From JBBQNY01 sp038255255 (GTDB lineage: Bacteria > Pseudomonadota > Gammaproteobacteria > Xanthomonadales > Ahniellaceae): a stretch of 64,000 nt of DNA. Location: positions 186,001 through 250,000 of the forward strand of contig JBBSLL010000001.1 in NCBI GenBank assembly GCA_038255255.1, read 5' to 3'. Positions 32,541 through 41,211 of the stretch are shown here, piece after piece (the first letter of the stretch is position 1; each line of letters begins with the position of its first letter). The translations under genes were made by a program, and so were the position numbers. The notes below the pieces were generated by a model. It saw nothing but the letters and a program-made list of their open reading frames with translations, was not told where the DNA came from and ran no database searches.

Positions 32541-35500
32541 ATGGCCGGAATGGACTCCAGGTGGATTTGCCTCGTGTTTGCAGTGTTGCTCGGGTCGCCG
32601 GCCTGGTCAGCGCCGGTAGTGCGACCGCTGTTTTCCCAGTTCGGCATCGAACAGGGCCTTCCGTCGAGCTACGTGAACCAGTTGGCGCAGGATCGCGCAG
32701 GCTATTTGTGGATCGCAACCGCTGACGGCCTGGCCCGTTTTGATGGCGTCGAATTCACCAGCGTAAGACACGGCGTCGAAGGCGGTGAGGAGCTGGCAGG
32801 CATCGCGGTGGAGGCCGTGTTCGTCGACTCGGCCGACCGCGTCTGGATCGGTACAGAAGGCGGAGGGCTAGCCACGCTCGACTCGCAGCGCCGGCAACTG
32901 CGCCGCGCGGGCGTCGGACGCTCGCCCCACGCTCTTGCGCAAGCCGACGTCTGGGCAGTGGGCGAAGACTACAAAGGTCGCATCTGGGTGGGCGGTTACG
33001 ACGCGGGCCTGCATCGCGTCGACCCGGACACGCTGGCGATTTCCGGAACCCGGCACGATGCCCAGGATCCGCGCACTCCCGCCAGCAACCATGTGCTTGC
33101 GATCCTCGGGACCGCGGATGGATGGATATGGTCCGCCACCACCGCGGGACTCGATCTCGTCGACGCGCGCGCAGGCTCGCCGGTGCCGACAGTCGCACAG
33201 CATCTCCTCGCGGGCGAGTTCGTGATCTCGCTCGCCCTCGAGCCCGACGGCGCCGTGCTGGCAGGGGGACGCGGCAAGGTCTGGCGCATCGGCGGCGATC
33301 CCAACGTCGCGCTGGTTCCGCAGCAACTCGCGATCGCAGAGCTCCCCGACAACGCCCTGGTGCAGAGCCTGGTCCACGATGACGACGGCGCGCTGTGGAT
33401 CCTCACGCGACAGCACGGGGCATTCCGCATCGAGGCCGACGGTCGCGTGCACGCCGTCGCCGCGCAACCGGGACTGCCGCTCGCATTGCCGACGCGCGAA
33501 CTGCTGCACGGCTTGCGCGACCGCGAGAACAACCTCTGGATCGCCACTCACGGCGGCGGCCTGCAGCAGGTGCGCGCGGGGTGGCGGAATTTCACGCTGC
33601 TTCGCGAACAGGCGCCGGACGCGCGCGCCGCGGAGGCCGGTCGCTGGGTGGGTGCGTCCCGCTGCCCCGATGGCGATGCGTGGTTGTTGCGCCGACACGG
33701 CCCGCTGCTGCGCCTCGACGCTGGCACCGGTCGGGTTACCAACGAGCGCGAAGAGGGCTCCGGGTTTTCCACGTGGCCTGCGCAAGTCTTCGGTGCACTC
33801 GCGTGCGACCGCGAAGGTGCGCTCTGGTTCGGCACGCGCAACGGCGCCGTGCGCTTCCACCCGCGCGACCAGTCAGTGCGTCCGTGGATCAAGGATCGCA
33901 CCTACACCGCGCTCGAAGGCCTCGTCGAGCTGATATGGGCCGATCCCGATGGCAGCGTGTGGGCCTCGACGCTCGGCGTGGGACTGACCCGGTTCGAACC
34001 GTCGCTCGCGCCGAAGCACTTCACGGGCGGCGCTGACGGACTTCGCATCGTCGAGCCCGAGCAGATCGGACGCGCGCCGGACGGATCCCTCTGGGTCGCT
34101 GGCGACGGTGGCATCGATCGGCTTGCAGCAGGCGCCGAAAACTTCTCCCCGGTTCGCGGCGTATCCGCGCAGGTCGTGCACGCCTTCGCGTTCGACTCCG
34201 ACGGAACCGTATGGCTCCACTCTCGCGAGGGACTGGTGCATGCGCGCGTGGAAGGCGCGCAACTCTCGACCCTCGCGAACTATGCAACGAAAGAGGGTCT
34301 CGAACCGATGGAGATCGGCGCGCTGGTCGTGGACCGTCGCCACTATGTCTGGTTGCTGGGCGGCCGCGGCATACAACGGTTCGACCCACGGTCCGGTACG
34401 TGGCGGCGTTACGGCGCGGGCGATGGACTCGGTGCCAGCGAGTTGTCAAACCGTCCGGCGATGGTGCAGGAGAACGGCAGGATTCTCGCGCTGAGCACGC
34501 TCGGAGCCATCGAGTTCGATCCGCTCCACGTCGTGGACAATCCCGCGGCGCCCGCGCTGCAGGTGCACGCCGTGCATGTCGATCGCGATGCCGGCATCCA
34601 GTCGCTGCCCGCTGCGGGCGCGTTCCGGCTGTTGCACAACGATCGGGATTTCACGGTGCGCGTGCGGGCCCTTTCGCTGGTCGATCCGCAAGCCAACCGC
34701 TACCGCTTCCGGCTCGCGCCGTTCGACACCGAATGGCGCGACGGCGGGGCGGACGGCACGCGCGTGTTCTCGGGCCTGGCTGCCGGCAGCTACACATTAC
34801 AGGCCCAGGGAGCGAACAACAGCGGGGTGTGGGGCGAACCGGTGGGCTTTCGATTCGAAGTCGACAGCCCGCCCTGGCGGAGTGCGATGGCGCTGGCGGT
34901 TTACGCATTGGCCGGCGCATTCCTCGCGGTTCTCCTGGTGATGCAGCAGCGCTGGCGCCTGCAGCGGCGGCACGCGCTGGCGCTCAACGAAGCGCGACGC
35001 GAGGCGGCGGAGCGCGCCAACCAGGCCAAGAGCGATTTTCTTGCGGATATCGCGCACGAAATCCGTACGCCCATCAGCGGAATGAGCGGGATGAGCGACC
35101 TGTTGCTGGACACGTCGCTGGATGCGCGGCAGCGCCGCTACGTCACCCGCATTCGTGGCGCGATCGAACTATTGCTGCAGCTCATCAACAACCTGCTCGA
35201 CCTGGCGCGGATCGAAGCAGGGCGGATGACGCTCACCGAAGTGCGGACGGATCCGTGCGCGGTGTTGCAGGAGGTGATCGACATCGAGGCACCGGCGGCG
35301 ATCGCGAAGGGCGTCGAGTTGCGCCTCGAATGCCATCGCGACCTGCCGCGCCTGATCGAGATTGATCCGCTGCGGCTGAGGCAGGTTCTCTTCAACCTGC
35401 TCGGCAACGCCCTCAAGTTCATCGAGCGCGGCGAAGTGCGGCTGGTCGCGGACGCGCCGACACCCGACTGGCTCCGGATCCGGATCATGGATACGGGTCC

Positions 35501-36194
35501 GGGTGTCTCCCCGGAAAATCTCGCAAGGCTGTTCACCCGGTTCGAGCAAGCCGACGGCACGATCTCGCAACGACACGGCGGCAGTGGGCTCGGGCTTTCG
35601 ATCGTGCAACAACTCGTCGATCTCATGCAGGGCCGCCTCGAAGTGAGGAGCCGTGTCGGCGAAGGCACCACGTTCATCGTCGAGTTTCCCCTGCGTCCGG
35701 GCATCGCCGAAGCGGCCCCGCGCGAAAGTGAAGCCGGGTTATCAATGCCGGCGGTGCGACCCGACATCGAGCGAGCGAAAGTCGACATATCTACGGGGCG
35801 ACGCGTGCTGATTGTCGAAGACGATCTCGCGGTGGCGGAGGCACTGGCGGGCTTCCCGCAAGGCGCGGGCTACCTCGTCGAGCAAGCCGGACACGGACTC
35901 GCGGCCCTGGCACTCATCGATCGCCAGGCCCCGCATGCGGCACTGGTCGACTTCCACCTTCCCGGGCTGGGCGGGCTGGAGCTTGGGCGCCTGCTTCGCG
36001 CGAGGGGCGAGACCATGCTGATGATCGGCATCAGTGCTCGCGCCGACGCCGGGGCCGAAAGCGAAGCGCTCGCAGCGGGCATGAACCTGTTCCTGCGCAA
36101 ACCGATCGACCATCACCGCCTGCTCGAGTGCCTGGCCGCCGTTGTTCCGTCCGGGGAACGCGTCGCGGACTCGCACGGGCGTGCGCCAGCGTGA
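32541..36194 (+). CDS. Hybrid two-component sensor kinase with periplasmic beta-propeller
   Basis: 1217 residues. Signal peptide ends PAWSA (about 23). Residues about 25-690 are a two-component-regulator propeller with repeats such as DRAGYLWIATADGLARFDG. A Y_Y_Y domain (about 695-775) precedes a membrane helix at about 782-802. Then come HisKA with the phospho-acceptor His at about 837 (AHEIRTPISGMSGM), HATPase_c (LLGNALKF, DTGPGVSPENLARLF, GSGLGLSIV) and a C-terminal receiver with LIVEDD and Asp at about 1136 (LVDFHLPGLGG). No DNA-binding domain follows, unlike the Bacteroides hybrids of this plan. No partner regulator is adjacent. Start ATG 32541 with AGGGAA at 5 bases; an ATG three codons on is an alternative. 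Confidence 0.9.
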   Translation: MAGMDSRWICLVFAVLLGSPAWSAPVVRPLFSQFGIEQGLPSSYVNQLAQDRAGYLWIATADGLARFDGVEFTSVRHGVEGGEELAGIAVEAVFVDSADRVWIGTEGGGLATLDSQRRQLRRAGVGRSPHALAQADVWAVGEDYKGRIWVGGYDAGLHRVDPDTLAISGTRHDAQDPRTPASNHVLAILGTADGWIWSATTAGLDLVDARAGSPVPTVAQHLLAGEFVISLALEPDGAVLAGGRGKVWRIGGDPNVALVPQQLAIAELPDNALVQSLVHDDDGALWILTRQHGAFRIEADGRVHAVAAQPGLPLALPTRELLHGLRDRENNLWIATHGGGLQQVRAGWRNFTLLREQAPDARAAEAGRWVGASRCPDGDAWLLRRHGPLLRLDAGTGRVTNEREEGSGFSTWPAQVFGALACDREGALWFGTRNGAVRFHPRDQSVRPWIKDRTYTALEGLVELIWADPDGSVWASTLGVGLTRFEPSLAPKHFTGGADGLRIVEPEQIGRAPDGSLWVAGDGGIDRLAAGAENFSPVRGVSAQVVHAFAFDSDGTVWLHSREGLVHARVEGAQLSTLANYATKEGLEPMEIGALVVDRRHYVWLLGGRGIQRFDPRSGTWRRYGAGDGLGASELSNRPAMVQENGRILALSTLGAIEFDPLHVVDNPAAPALQVHAVHVDRDAGIQSLPAAGAFRLLHNDRDFTVRVRALSLVDPQANRYRFRLAPFDTEWRDGGADGTRVFSGLAAGSYTLQAQGANNSGVWGEPVGFRFEVDSPPWRSAMALAVYALAGAFLAVLLVMQQRWRLQRRHALALNEARREAAERANQAKSDFLADIAHEIRTPISGMSGMSDLLLDTSLDARQRRYVTRIRGAIELLLQLINNLLDLARIEAGRMTLTEVRTDPCAVLQEVIDIEAPAAIAKGVELRLECHRDLPRLIEIDPLRLRQVLFNLLGNALKFIERGEVRLVADAPTPDWLRIRIMDTGPGVSPENLARLFTRFEQADGTISQRHGGSGLGLSIVQQLVDLMQGRLEVRSRVGEGTTFIVEFPLRPGIAEAAPRESEAGLSMPAVRPDIERAKVDISTGRRVLIVEDDLAVAEALAGFPQGAGYLVEQAGHGLAALALIDRQAPHAALVDFHLPGLGGLELGRLLRARGETMLMIGISARADAGAESEALAAGMNLFLRKPIDHHRLLECLAAVVPSGERVADSHGRAPA

Positions 36195-36197
36195 AGC

Positions 36198-37295
36198 TCA
36201 GCCAATCGGTGCCGTGGCTTGCGCGTGCCGCGCGCGACTCTGTTCGTGGACCGCGTCCACCAGCACGGCTACGTTGTCGGGGTCCACGGTCTGCGCGATG
36301 CCATGACCCAGGTTGAACACGTGGCCAGGGCCGTCACCGTAGCCGGCGAGGACACGCCCGACTTCCGCGCGCAAGGCCGCAGGGTTGGCGAACAGGGCGC
36401 CCGGATCGAGGTTGCCCTGCAATGCGACCCTGCCTCCAGTGCGCTTGCGCGCTTCCGCGAGATCGCAGGTCCAATCGACACCAACGCCTTCGGCGCCACT
36501 GGCTGCGAGTGCTTCGAGGTGCGTCTGGTTGCCCCGGCCGAACAGTATCAGCGGCGTCCGATCCACACCTTCGCCGCGCTTCAATTCCGCAGCGATGCGC
36601 TGCAGATAGGGCAATGAGAATTCCCGGTATTGCGCAGGCGTCAGCATGCCGCCCCACGTGTCGAAAACCATCAGCACCTGCGCGCCTGCCGCACGTTGCG
36701 CCGCGAGGTAACTGATCACGGCCGCTGTGTTGATTGCCAGAAGTCGATGCAGCGCTGCAGGCTCGTTCCATGCCATCGCCTTGATGCGCGAAAAAGTTTC
36801 GCTGCCCCCGCCTTCGACCATGTAGCACGCCAGTGTCCAGGGCGATCCCGAGAATCCGATGAGCGGAACACGTCCGGCGAGTGCGGTGCGCGTGACGCGC
36901 AGGGCATCCATCACGTACCTGAGCTCGATCTCCGGGTCCGGCACGCCAAGGCGATCGACGTCGGCGACCGAAACGATCGGGCGGGCAAACTTCGGGCCCT
37001 CGCCGTCGACGAAATGAAGCTCGAGTCCCATCGCATCGGGAATGGTCAGGATGTCCGAAAAGATGATGGCCGCATCGAGTTCGAAGCGGTCGATGGGCTG
37101 CAGCGTGACCTCGCACGCGAGCTCAGGCGTCTTCGCCAGCGCGAGGAAGCTGCCGGCGCGCGCGCGGGCAGCGCGATACTCGGGTAGATAACGGCCTGCC
37201 TGACGCATCAGCCAGACGGGAGTGGCGTCCACGGGCTCGAGTCGCAGCGCGCGCAGCAGTCGATCGTTCTTGAGGTGGGGAATTGAAGGTGTCAT
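36198..37295 (-). CDS. hemE: Uroporphyrinogen decarboxylase
   Basis: 365 residues. Converts uroporphyrinogen III to coproporphyrinogen III in haem synthesis. Hallmarks: VWLMRQAGRYLPEYRAAR near the N-terminus, IIFSDILTIPDAMGLEL with the catalytic Asp, GFSGSPWTLACYMVEGGGS and FNLGHGIAQTVDPDN. Start ATG 37295 with GGAG at short distance; an upstream in-frame start (37343) adds an unconserved leader. Downstream in the aroK-aroB-WGR-hemE row. Confidence 0.95.
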   Translation of the reverse strand: MTPSIPHLKNDRLLRALRLEPVDATPVWLMRQAGRYLPEYRAARARAGSFLALAKTPELACEVTLQPIDRFELDAAIIFSDILTIPDAMGLELHFVDGEGPKFARPIVSVADVDRLGVPDPEIELRYVMDALRVTRTALAGRVPLIGFSGSPWTLACYMVEGGGSETFSRIKAMAWNEPAALHRLLAINTAAVISYLAAQRAAGAQVLMVFDTWGGMLTPAQYREFSLPYLQRIAAELKRGEGVDRTPLILFGRGNQTHLEALAASGAEGVGVDWTCDLAEARKRTGGRVALQGNLDPGALFANPAALRAEVGRVLAGYGDGPGHVFNLGHGIAQTVDPDNVAVLVDAVHEQSRARHAQATAPIG

Positions 37296-37339
37296 GCCGC
37301 TCCGCGGCGTAGCCGCAATGGTTAGCCGCTCTCGCGGCG

Positions 37340-37603
37340 TCAACGATAGCCTTGCGGCGCGTCCGCGCCGCGCGTGAACATCACCTGGAAACCGCGCTCG
37401 GTCTGTTGCGCCCGGACCTGTTCCAGCGCGGCTTCAGCTTGCTCCTGGTCGAGGAATACCGAACGCTTCGTGGATGCACGTGCGCCGAGTTGTCCCCACT
37501 CGCGCACCAGCAACCAGCCTCCGAACAGGTCCTGCTGAAGGGTGAGCTGGAAAAAACGGGGAGCCTCGGCGCCCGCAGGCGGACGCTGCATGTAGATGCG
37601 CAT
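37340..37603 (-). CDS. Small WGR-domain protein
   Basis: 87 residues, almost all a WGR domain (FFQLTLQQDLFGGWLLVREW, then GQLGARASTKRSVF). This domain occurs in eukaryotic PARPs, where it binds DNA ends, and in many small bacterial proteins of unknown role. Lies 45 bases before hemE and about 49 bases after aroB on the same strand. Confidence 0.88.
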   Translation of the reverse strand: MRIYMQRPPAGAEAPRFFQLTLQQDLFGGWLLVREWGQLGARASTKRSVFLDQEQAEAALEQVRAQQTERGFQVMFTRGADAPQGYR

Positions 37604-37651
37604 GCGTCAATTCTAGCCGAGCAAATCGTCCAGCCACCGCGACAAGCCGTA

Positions 37652-38752
37652 TCAGGATGAGGCCGCCAGGACCTCACGCACCGCCGAACGCGGCACGTCA
37701 CCGACGACACTCGCCGAGCCCGCGCCATGCCACAGGACGAAACGCAGGCTCGAAGCCGTTGCCTTCTTGTCGAGGGCCATTGCACCGAGCAGCGCGTCCG
37801 GGTCAAGTCCGGCCGGCGGCGCCGTTGGAAGTCCCATCGCCGACAGCAGCGCTTCGAGCCGCTTCGCGGCTTCGTCGCTGGCGATGCCCTGCGTCGTGGA
37901 CAGCCGCGCAGCCTGGAGCATGCCGATCGCCACGGCTTCGCCGTGCAGCAAGGTCCCATAGCCTGTTACCTGTTCCAGCGCGTGACCGAACGTGTGCCCG
38001 AAATTGAGCAGCGCCCGCTCGCCCGACTCGCGTTCGTCGCGGGCGACGATCCGCGCCTTGTGCGCGCAGCTCTGGGCCACCGCATGCGCGAGCGCGACTG
38101 CGTCACGCCGGCACAATGCGGCTGCGTTCTGCTCCAGCCACGCGAAAAAATCCACATCGCAGATGGCGCCGTACTTGATCACTTCCGCCAGACCCGCGCG
38201 TAGCTCCCGGTCGGGCAGGGTGTCGAGCGCGGCGAGATCGGCCACGACCAGCGAAGGCTGGTGAAACGCACCGACCAGGTTCTTGCCCTGCACGATATTG
38301 ACGCCGGTCTTGCCGCCAACGGAACTGTCGACCATGGCGAGGAGGGTCGTGGGCACCTGCACGAAGCGGATGCCGCGCATCCAGCACGCGGCGGCAAAGC
38401 CGGCCAGGTCGCCGATCACGCCGCCGCCGAGCGCGACGATCGTGCCATCGCGCGTCACGCGCGCCTCGGCCAGTGCCTCGAAGATGCGCTCTGCACTGGC
38501 GAGGGTTTTCTCCGATTCGCCGTCCGGCAGGACCAGCACCGTCGCGGTGTCCGGCAGGCTCGCGAGCAGGGGTGCGAGATACCAGCGCGCAACGACTTCA
38601 TTGGTCACAACGAGCAGGTTTCCACCGCGTGGCAACAGGTCGCGCCAGACATCGGCTCGGCGCAATGCCCCGCGCCCGATCAGGACCGGGTAGCTCCGGT
38701 CGCCGAGCGCGACGTCGACCCGGTAGGAACCAGCTGTTTCTTCAGACACCAA
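37652..38752 (-). CDS. aroB: 3-Dehydroquinate synthase
   Basis: 366 residues. Second step of the shikimate pathway: DAHP to 3-dehydroquinate, with NAD+ and a metal ion. Visible: LVVTNEVVARWYLAPL, LPDGESEKTL, ALGGGVIGDLAGFAAACWMR, QVPTTLLAMVDSSVGGKTG and LLNFGHTFGHALEQVTGYG with the metal-binding histidines. Overlaps the 3' end of aroK by 11 bases, the usual aroK-aroB operon. Confidence 0.97.
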   Translation of the reverse strand: MVSEETAGSYRVDVALGDRSYPVLIGRGALRRADVWRDLLPRGGNLLVVTNEVVARWYLAPLLASLPDTATVLVLPDGESEKTLASAERIFEALAEARVTRDGTIVALGGGVIGDLAGFAAACWMRGIRFVQVPTTLLAMVDSSVGGKTGVNIVQGKNLVGAFHQPSLVVADLAALDTLPDRELRAGLAEVIKYGAICDVDFFAWLEQNAAALCRRDAVALAHAVAQSCAHKARIVARDERESGERALLNFGHTFGHALEQVTGYGTLLHGEAVAIGMLQAARLSTTQGIASDEAAKRLEALLSAMGLPTAPPAGLDPDALLGAMALDKKATASSLRFVLWHGAGSASVVGDVPRSAVREVLAASS

Positions 38753-39296
38753 TGCCGATGTCCTCCGAGGCGCGGTGCCACGTTGCCGGTAGTTGACCAG
38801 ACAGGGCTTCAGCCTGTTCGGGCAACGGCCTGTCGCTCACCGGAAATCTGAGATCGGCGGTCGCGGCATAGAGAGGGTCGCGCTGCGCAGCCAGCTCGGA
38901 GAGCCGCACTTCGAGGTTCGGTGCGCGCAATAGCGGGCGTGAGTCGTCGCCACGCAGGCGGGCTTGCAGGATCTCCGGCGCCGCGTCGAGCCAGACCACG
39001 AAAGCGCGCTCGGCCAGCAGTTCACGATTTCGCGCCGCAAGTACCACGCCGCCCCCGCACGCCACGATCTGGCCGTCGCAGGCGAGGATCGACTCCAGCA
39101 ACGCATGCTCCTGCGCCCGGAAGTGGGCTTCACCGAAGCGCTCGAACAAGCCCGACACCGTATCGCCGCTGGCAGCCTCGATCTCCCGATCAAGATCGCG
39201 TACCGGCAACGAAAGCAAGTGGGCGAGCGCGGCCGCGAGGGTGCTCTTGCCGGCCCCCATCGGACCGATCAGAACGATGTTTCCAATGGTGCCCAT
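38742..39296 (-). CDS. aroK: Shikimate kinase
   Basis: 184 residues. Phosphorylates shikimate at C3 with ATP. Walker A GPMGAGKST at about 10-18; shikimate-binding DLDREIEAASG; ACGGGVVLAARNRELL with the substrate-binding Gly-rich loop; RPLLRAP in the lid. I chose ATG 39296 (MGTIGNIVLIG); ATG 39314, six codons upstream, is also possible. Head-to-head with the exosortase gene, 52 bases apart. Confidence 0.95.
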   Translation of the reverse strand: MGTIGNIVLIGPMGAGKSTLAAALAHLLSLPVRDLDREIEAASGDTVSGLFERFGEAHFRAQEHALLESILACDGQIVACGGGVVLAARNRELLAERAFVVWLDAAPEILQARLRGDDSRPLLRAPNLEVRLSELAAQRDPLYAATADLRFPVSDRPLPEQAEALSGQLPATWHRASEDIGIGV

Positions 39297-39348
39297 CGCT
39301 CCCGATGCTAGCATTGCGGCCCCCGCAGCAACGCCAGACCGCCTACGC

Positions 39349-39882
39349 ATGACGCGCTTCATCGTTGTTTTTCTGGTGCTGCTCGGCGGCCTGTTCACGC
39401 TCGAAGTACTGCAACCCGTGGAACGGTGGGTGATCGACCCTTTCACCGCAGGCATCGCTCGCGTCTGCGTATGGCTCGTGTCGATGTTCGACACCGACGC
39501 CGTCAGCTTCGGCAAGGTCATCCAGAGCACGCGCAACGGATTCGCGGTGTCGATCGAACGGGGCTGCAACGGCATCGAGGCGCTCATCATCCTGTTCGCG
39601 GCGCTGTTCGCGTTTCCGTCGACCCTGCGTCAAAAGGTGATCGGATTCGCTTTCGGTTTCGTGGCGATTCAGGCGCTCAACCTGGTGCGCATCATCAGCC
39701 TCTTCTACATCGGGCAGTGGAGCCACACGTGGTTCGAGTGGTTCCACCTCTATTTGTGGCAGGCGCTCATTATCATCGACGCACTGGTCGTCTGGCTCAT
39801 CTGGCTGCGCTGGATTGCCCGCGAAGATCGATCACGACGGATCCCCGCGCCACCGTCCGCGCCGATCGCCGCGACTGCCTGA
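39349..39882 (+). CDS. xrtH: Exosortase, XrtH type
   Basis: 177 residues, much shorter than EpsH-type exosortases, with about five membrane segments. The probable catalytic residues are all present: Cys73 in ERGCNGIEAL, Arg114 in NLVRIISLFYIG and His133 in FHLYLWQ. Exosortases are integral membrane transpeptidase-like enzymes that cut C-terminal sorting tails; the H type works on IPTL-CTERM proteins. Two proteins at 25689-28744 carry related tails, so they are likely substrates. The assignment to the H type rests on size, motif and those tails. Start ATG 39349, divergent from aroK. Confidence 0.82.
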   Translation: MTRFIVVFLVLLGGLFTLEVLQPVERWVIDPFTAGIARVCVWLVSMFDTDAVSFGKVIQSTRNGFAVSIERGCNGIEALIILFAALFAFPSTLRQKVIGFAFGFVAIQALNLVRIISLFYIGQWSHTWFEWFHLYLWQALIIIDALVVWLIWLRWIAREDRSRRIPAPPSAPIAATA

Positions 39883-40016
39883 GCGACTCCGGACGCACCC
39901 GTACAGTCGTGTGGGCCAAACCCTACGAACGCTGACTGCGGGAACTCGTCGGCATTGCCAGCGCGAATCCCGGTGCCACACTCAGGACATACATAAAGAG
40001 TCAGGAGTGGCATCCG

Positions 40017-40799
40017 ATGACATTGCGACATTCAGTCGCCCGGGACGGTACGCCCTCGCACCGTCAGAGTGCGGGAGCCATGCTGCCGCCGGGGACCGAT
40101 CATCGCGCGGAGAGTGCGCTGGTGGCGCTGATCGAGGACGATCCGGACCAGGCGCAGCTGTTCGCCGTGATGCTGGCCCAGGCCGGATTCCGCAGCGAGA
40201 TCTTCGGATCGGCTTCGGCATTCCGCCAGCGCCTGCCGGCGGGTGATTTCGACGCGCTGGTGGTCGACTGGGTTCTCCCAGACGAGTCGGGCCTGGAGCT
40301 GGTGCGCTGGCTCGGAGAGTCTGAATACTCCCATCTGCCCGTGATCATGTTGTCGCGTCTCGATACCGACAGCGATGTCGTTGCCGGGCTGGCAGCGGGC
40401 GCGGACGATTACGTGGTCAAGCCCCCGCGTCCGGGCGAGCTCGCAGCGCGCATCGCAGCGCACCTGCGTCGTCTCGCCCCTGCTGTCAGCGACGAGCCCA
40501 TCACCGACACCGAACCGTACCGCGTCGATCCCCACGCGCGGCGCATCACGCTGAACGGTGAGCCCGTCCGGCTCACCACGCGGGAAATGGCACTGGCCCT
40601 GTATCTGTTCCGGCGAGTCGGTCGGGTGGTGAGCCGCAGCGCGCTGCTGCAGGACGTGTGGCATATCGGCGAAAGGGATCCTACGCGCACGGTGGACACC
40701 CACGTCAGTCGTGTCCGTCGCAAGCTGCAATTGAACGGCGCCCACGGGTGGCAACTCAACTCCGTTTACCAGCACGGCTACCGGTTGGAGAGGGGGTGA
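40017..40799 (+). CDS. OmpR/PhoB-type response regulator
   Basis: 260 residues. A ~30-residue leader precedes the receiver domain: acidic LIEDDPDQAQ, phospho-acceptor Asp at about 84-87 (LVVDWVLPDESG) and Lys in DDYVVKPP. The C-terminal winged helix (about 165-258) includes LTTREMALALYLFRRVGRVV, then VDTHVSRVRRKL and GYRLERG. No sensor kinase is adjacent, so it is an orphan in this window. AGGAG lies 10 bases before the ATG. Confidence 0.92.
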   Translation: MTLRHSVARDGTPSHRQSAGAMLPPGTDHRAESALVALIEDDPDQAQLFAVMLAQAGFRSEIFGSASAFRQRLPAGDFDALVVDWVLPDESGLELVRWLGESEYSHLPVIMLSRLDTDSDVVAGLAAGADDYVVKPPRPGELAARIAAHLRRLAPAVSDEPITDTEPYRVDPHARRITLNGEPVRLTTREMALALYLFRRVGRVVSRSALLQDVWHIGERDPTRTVDTHVSRVRRKLQLNGAHGWQLNSVYQHGYRLERG

Positions 40800-40861
40800 G
40801 GCCCGGCGCTATCGCAGTGACCAACGTCACTGCGAGCCGGGTCGAACGCACGCGGCATGGA

Positions 40862-40968
40862 TGCCGCGGGCCGGAGCGACTTGATGAGCGCTGGATGCGC
40901 GAATCTAGTCGCCGGGTCGTGCTACCACCGTCCCGACCGAAGCCCGCGCAGCATGCGCAGAGCCTAGT
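40862..40968. repeat. 107-bp direct repeat, copy 1
   Basis: Begins TGCCGCGGGCCGGAGCGACT and ends GCGCAGAGCCTAGT. Nearly identical to copy 2 over the first ~58 bases, then diverged in the middle third, then nearly identical again over the last ~25 bases. Unit-to-unit distance is 127 bases, and similarity continues weakly upstream (GTCGAACG...). Confidence 0.85.
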
Positions 40969-40988
40969 CGAACGTCACGCCGCCCCAG

Positions 40989-41095
40989 TGCCGCGGGCCG
41001 GAGCGACTTGATGAGCGCTGGACGCGCGAATCTAGTCGCCGGGTCGAGTTACCACTGACTGGATCGAAACCCGCGCAGGATGCGCAGAGCCTAGT
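40989..41095. repeat. 107-bp direct repeat, copy 2
   Basis: Same length and ends as copy 1. A partial third copy, CCGGGTCGTGTTACCACCGA at 41121-41140, follows 25 bases on. No coding frame or terminal inverted repeats are evident, so it does not look like an insertion sequence. Confidence 0.85.
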
Positions 41096-41211
41096 TGTGA
41101 TCCCTCAGTAGGTTGTTCATCCGGGTCGTGTTACCACCGACCTGACAAGTTTCACCGAGCAGACGCACGACGCACTTCTGGATGCGACTCCGCACCCATT
41201 ACCATCACCCC

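Larger units (their letters stand above)
40800..41211. other. Intergenic region with direct repeats, before pdxH
   Basis: 412 bases with no gene. It is dominated by two 107-bp direct repeats (40862-40968, 40989-41095) and a partial third (about 41120-41146). An inverted repeat occurs just after the regulator stop (GCAGTGACcaacGTCACTGC, 40816-40835), which may serve as a terminator without a T tract. Confidence 0.65.

Noticed and set aside
31282..32718. 478-codon minus-strand frame joining the YceI gene with upstream sequence
   Set aside because: The 5' part is antisense to and out of frame with cytochrome b561 and the kinase. YceI starts with its own signal peptide at 31878.
40862..41146. 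CRISPR array or insertion sequence
   Set aside because: Units are 107 bp with no uniform short repeats and unique spacers. There is no transposase frame and no terminal inverted repeat.
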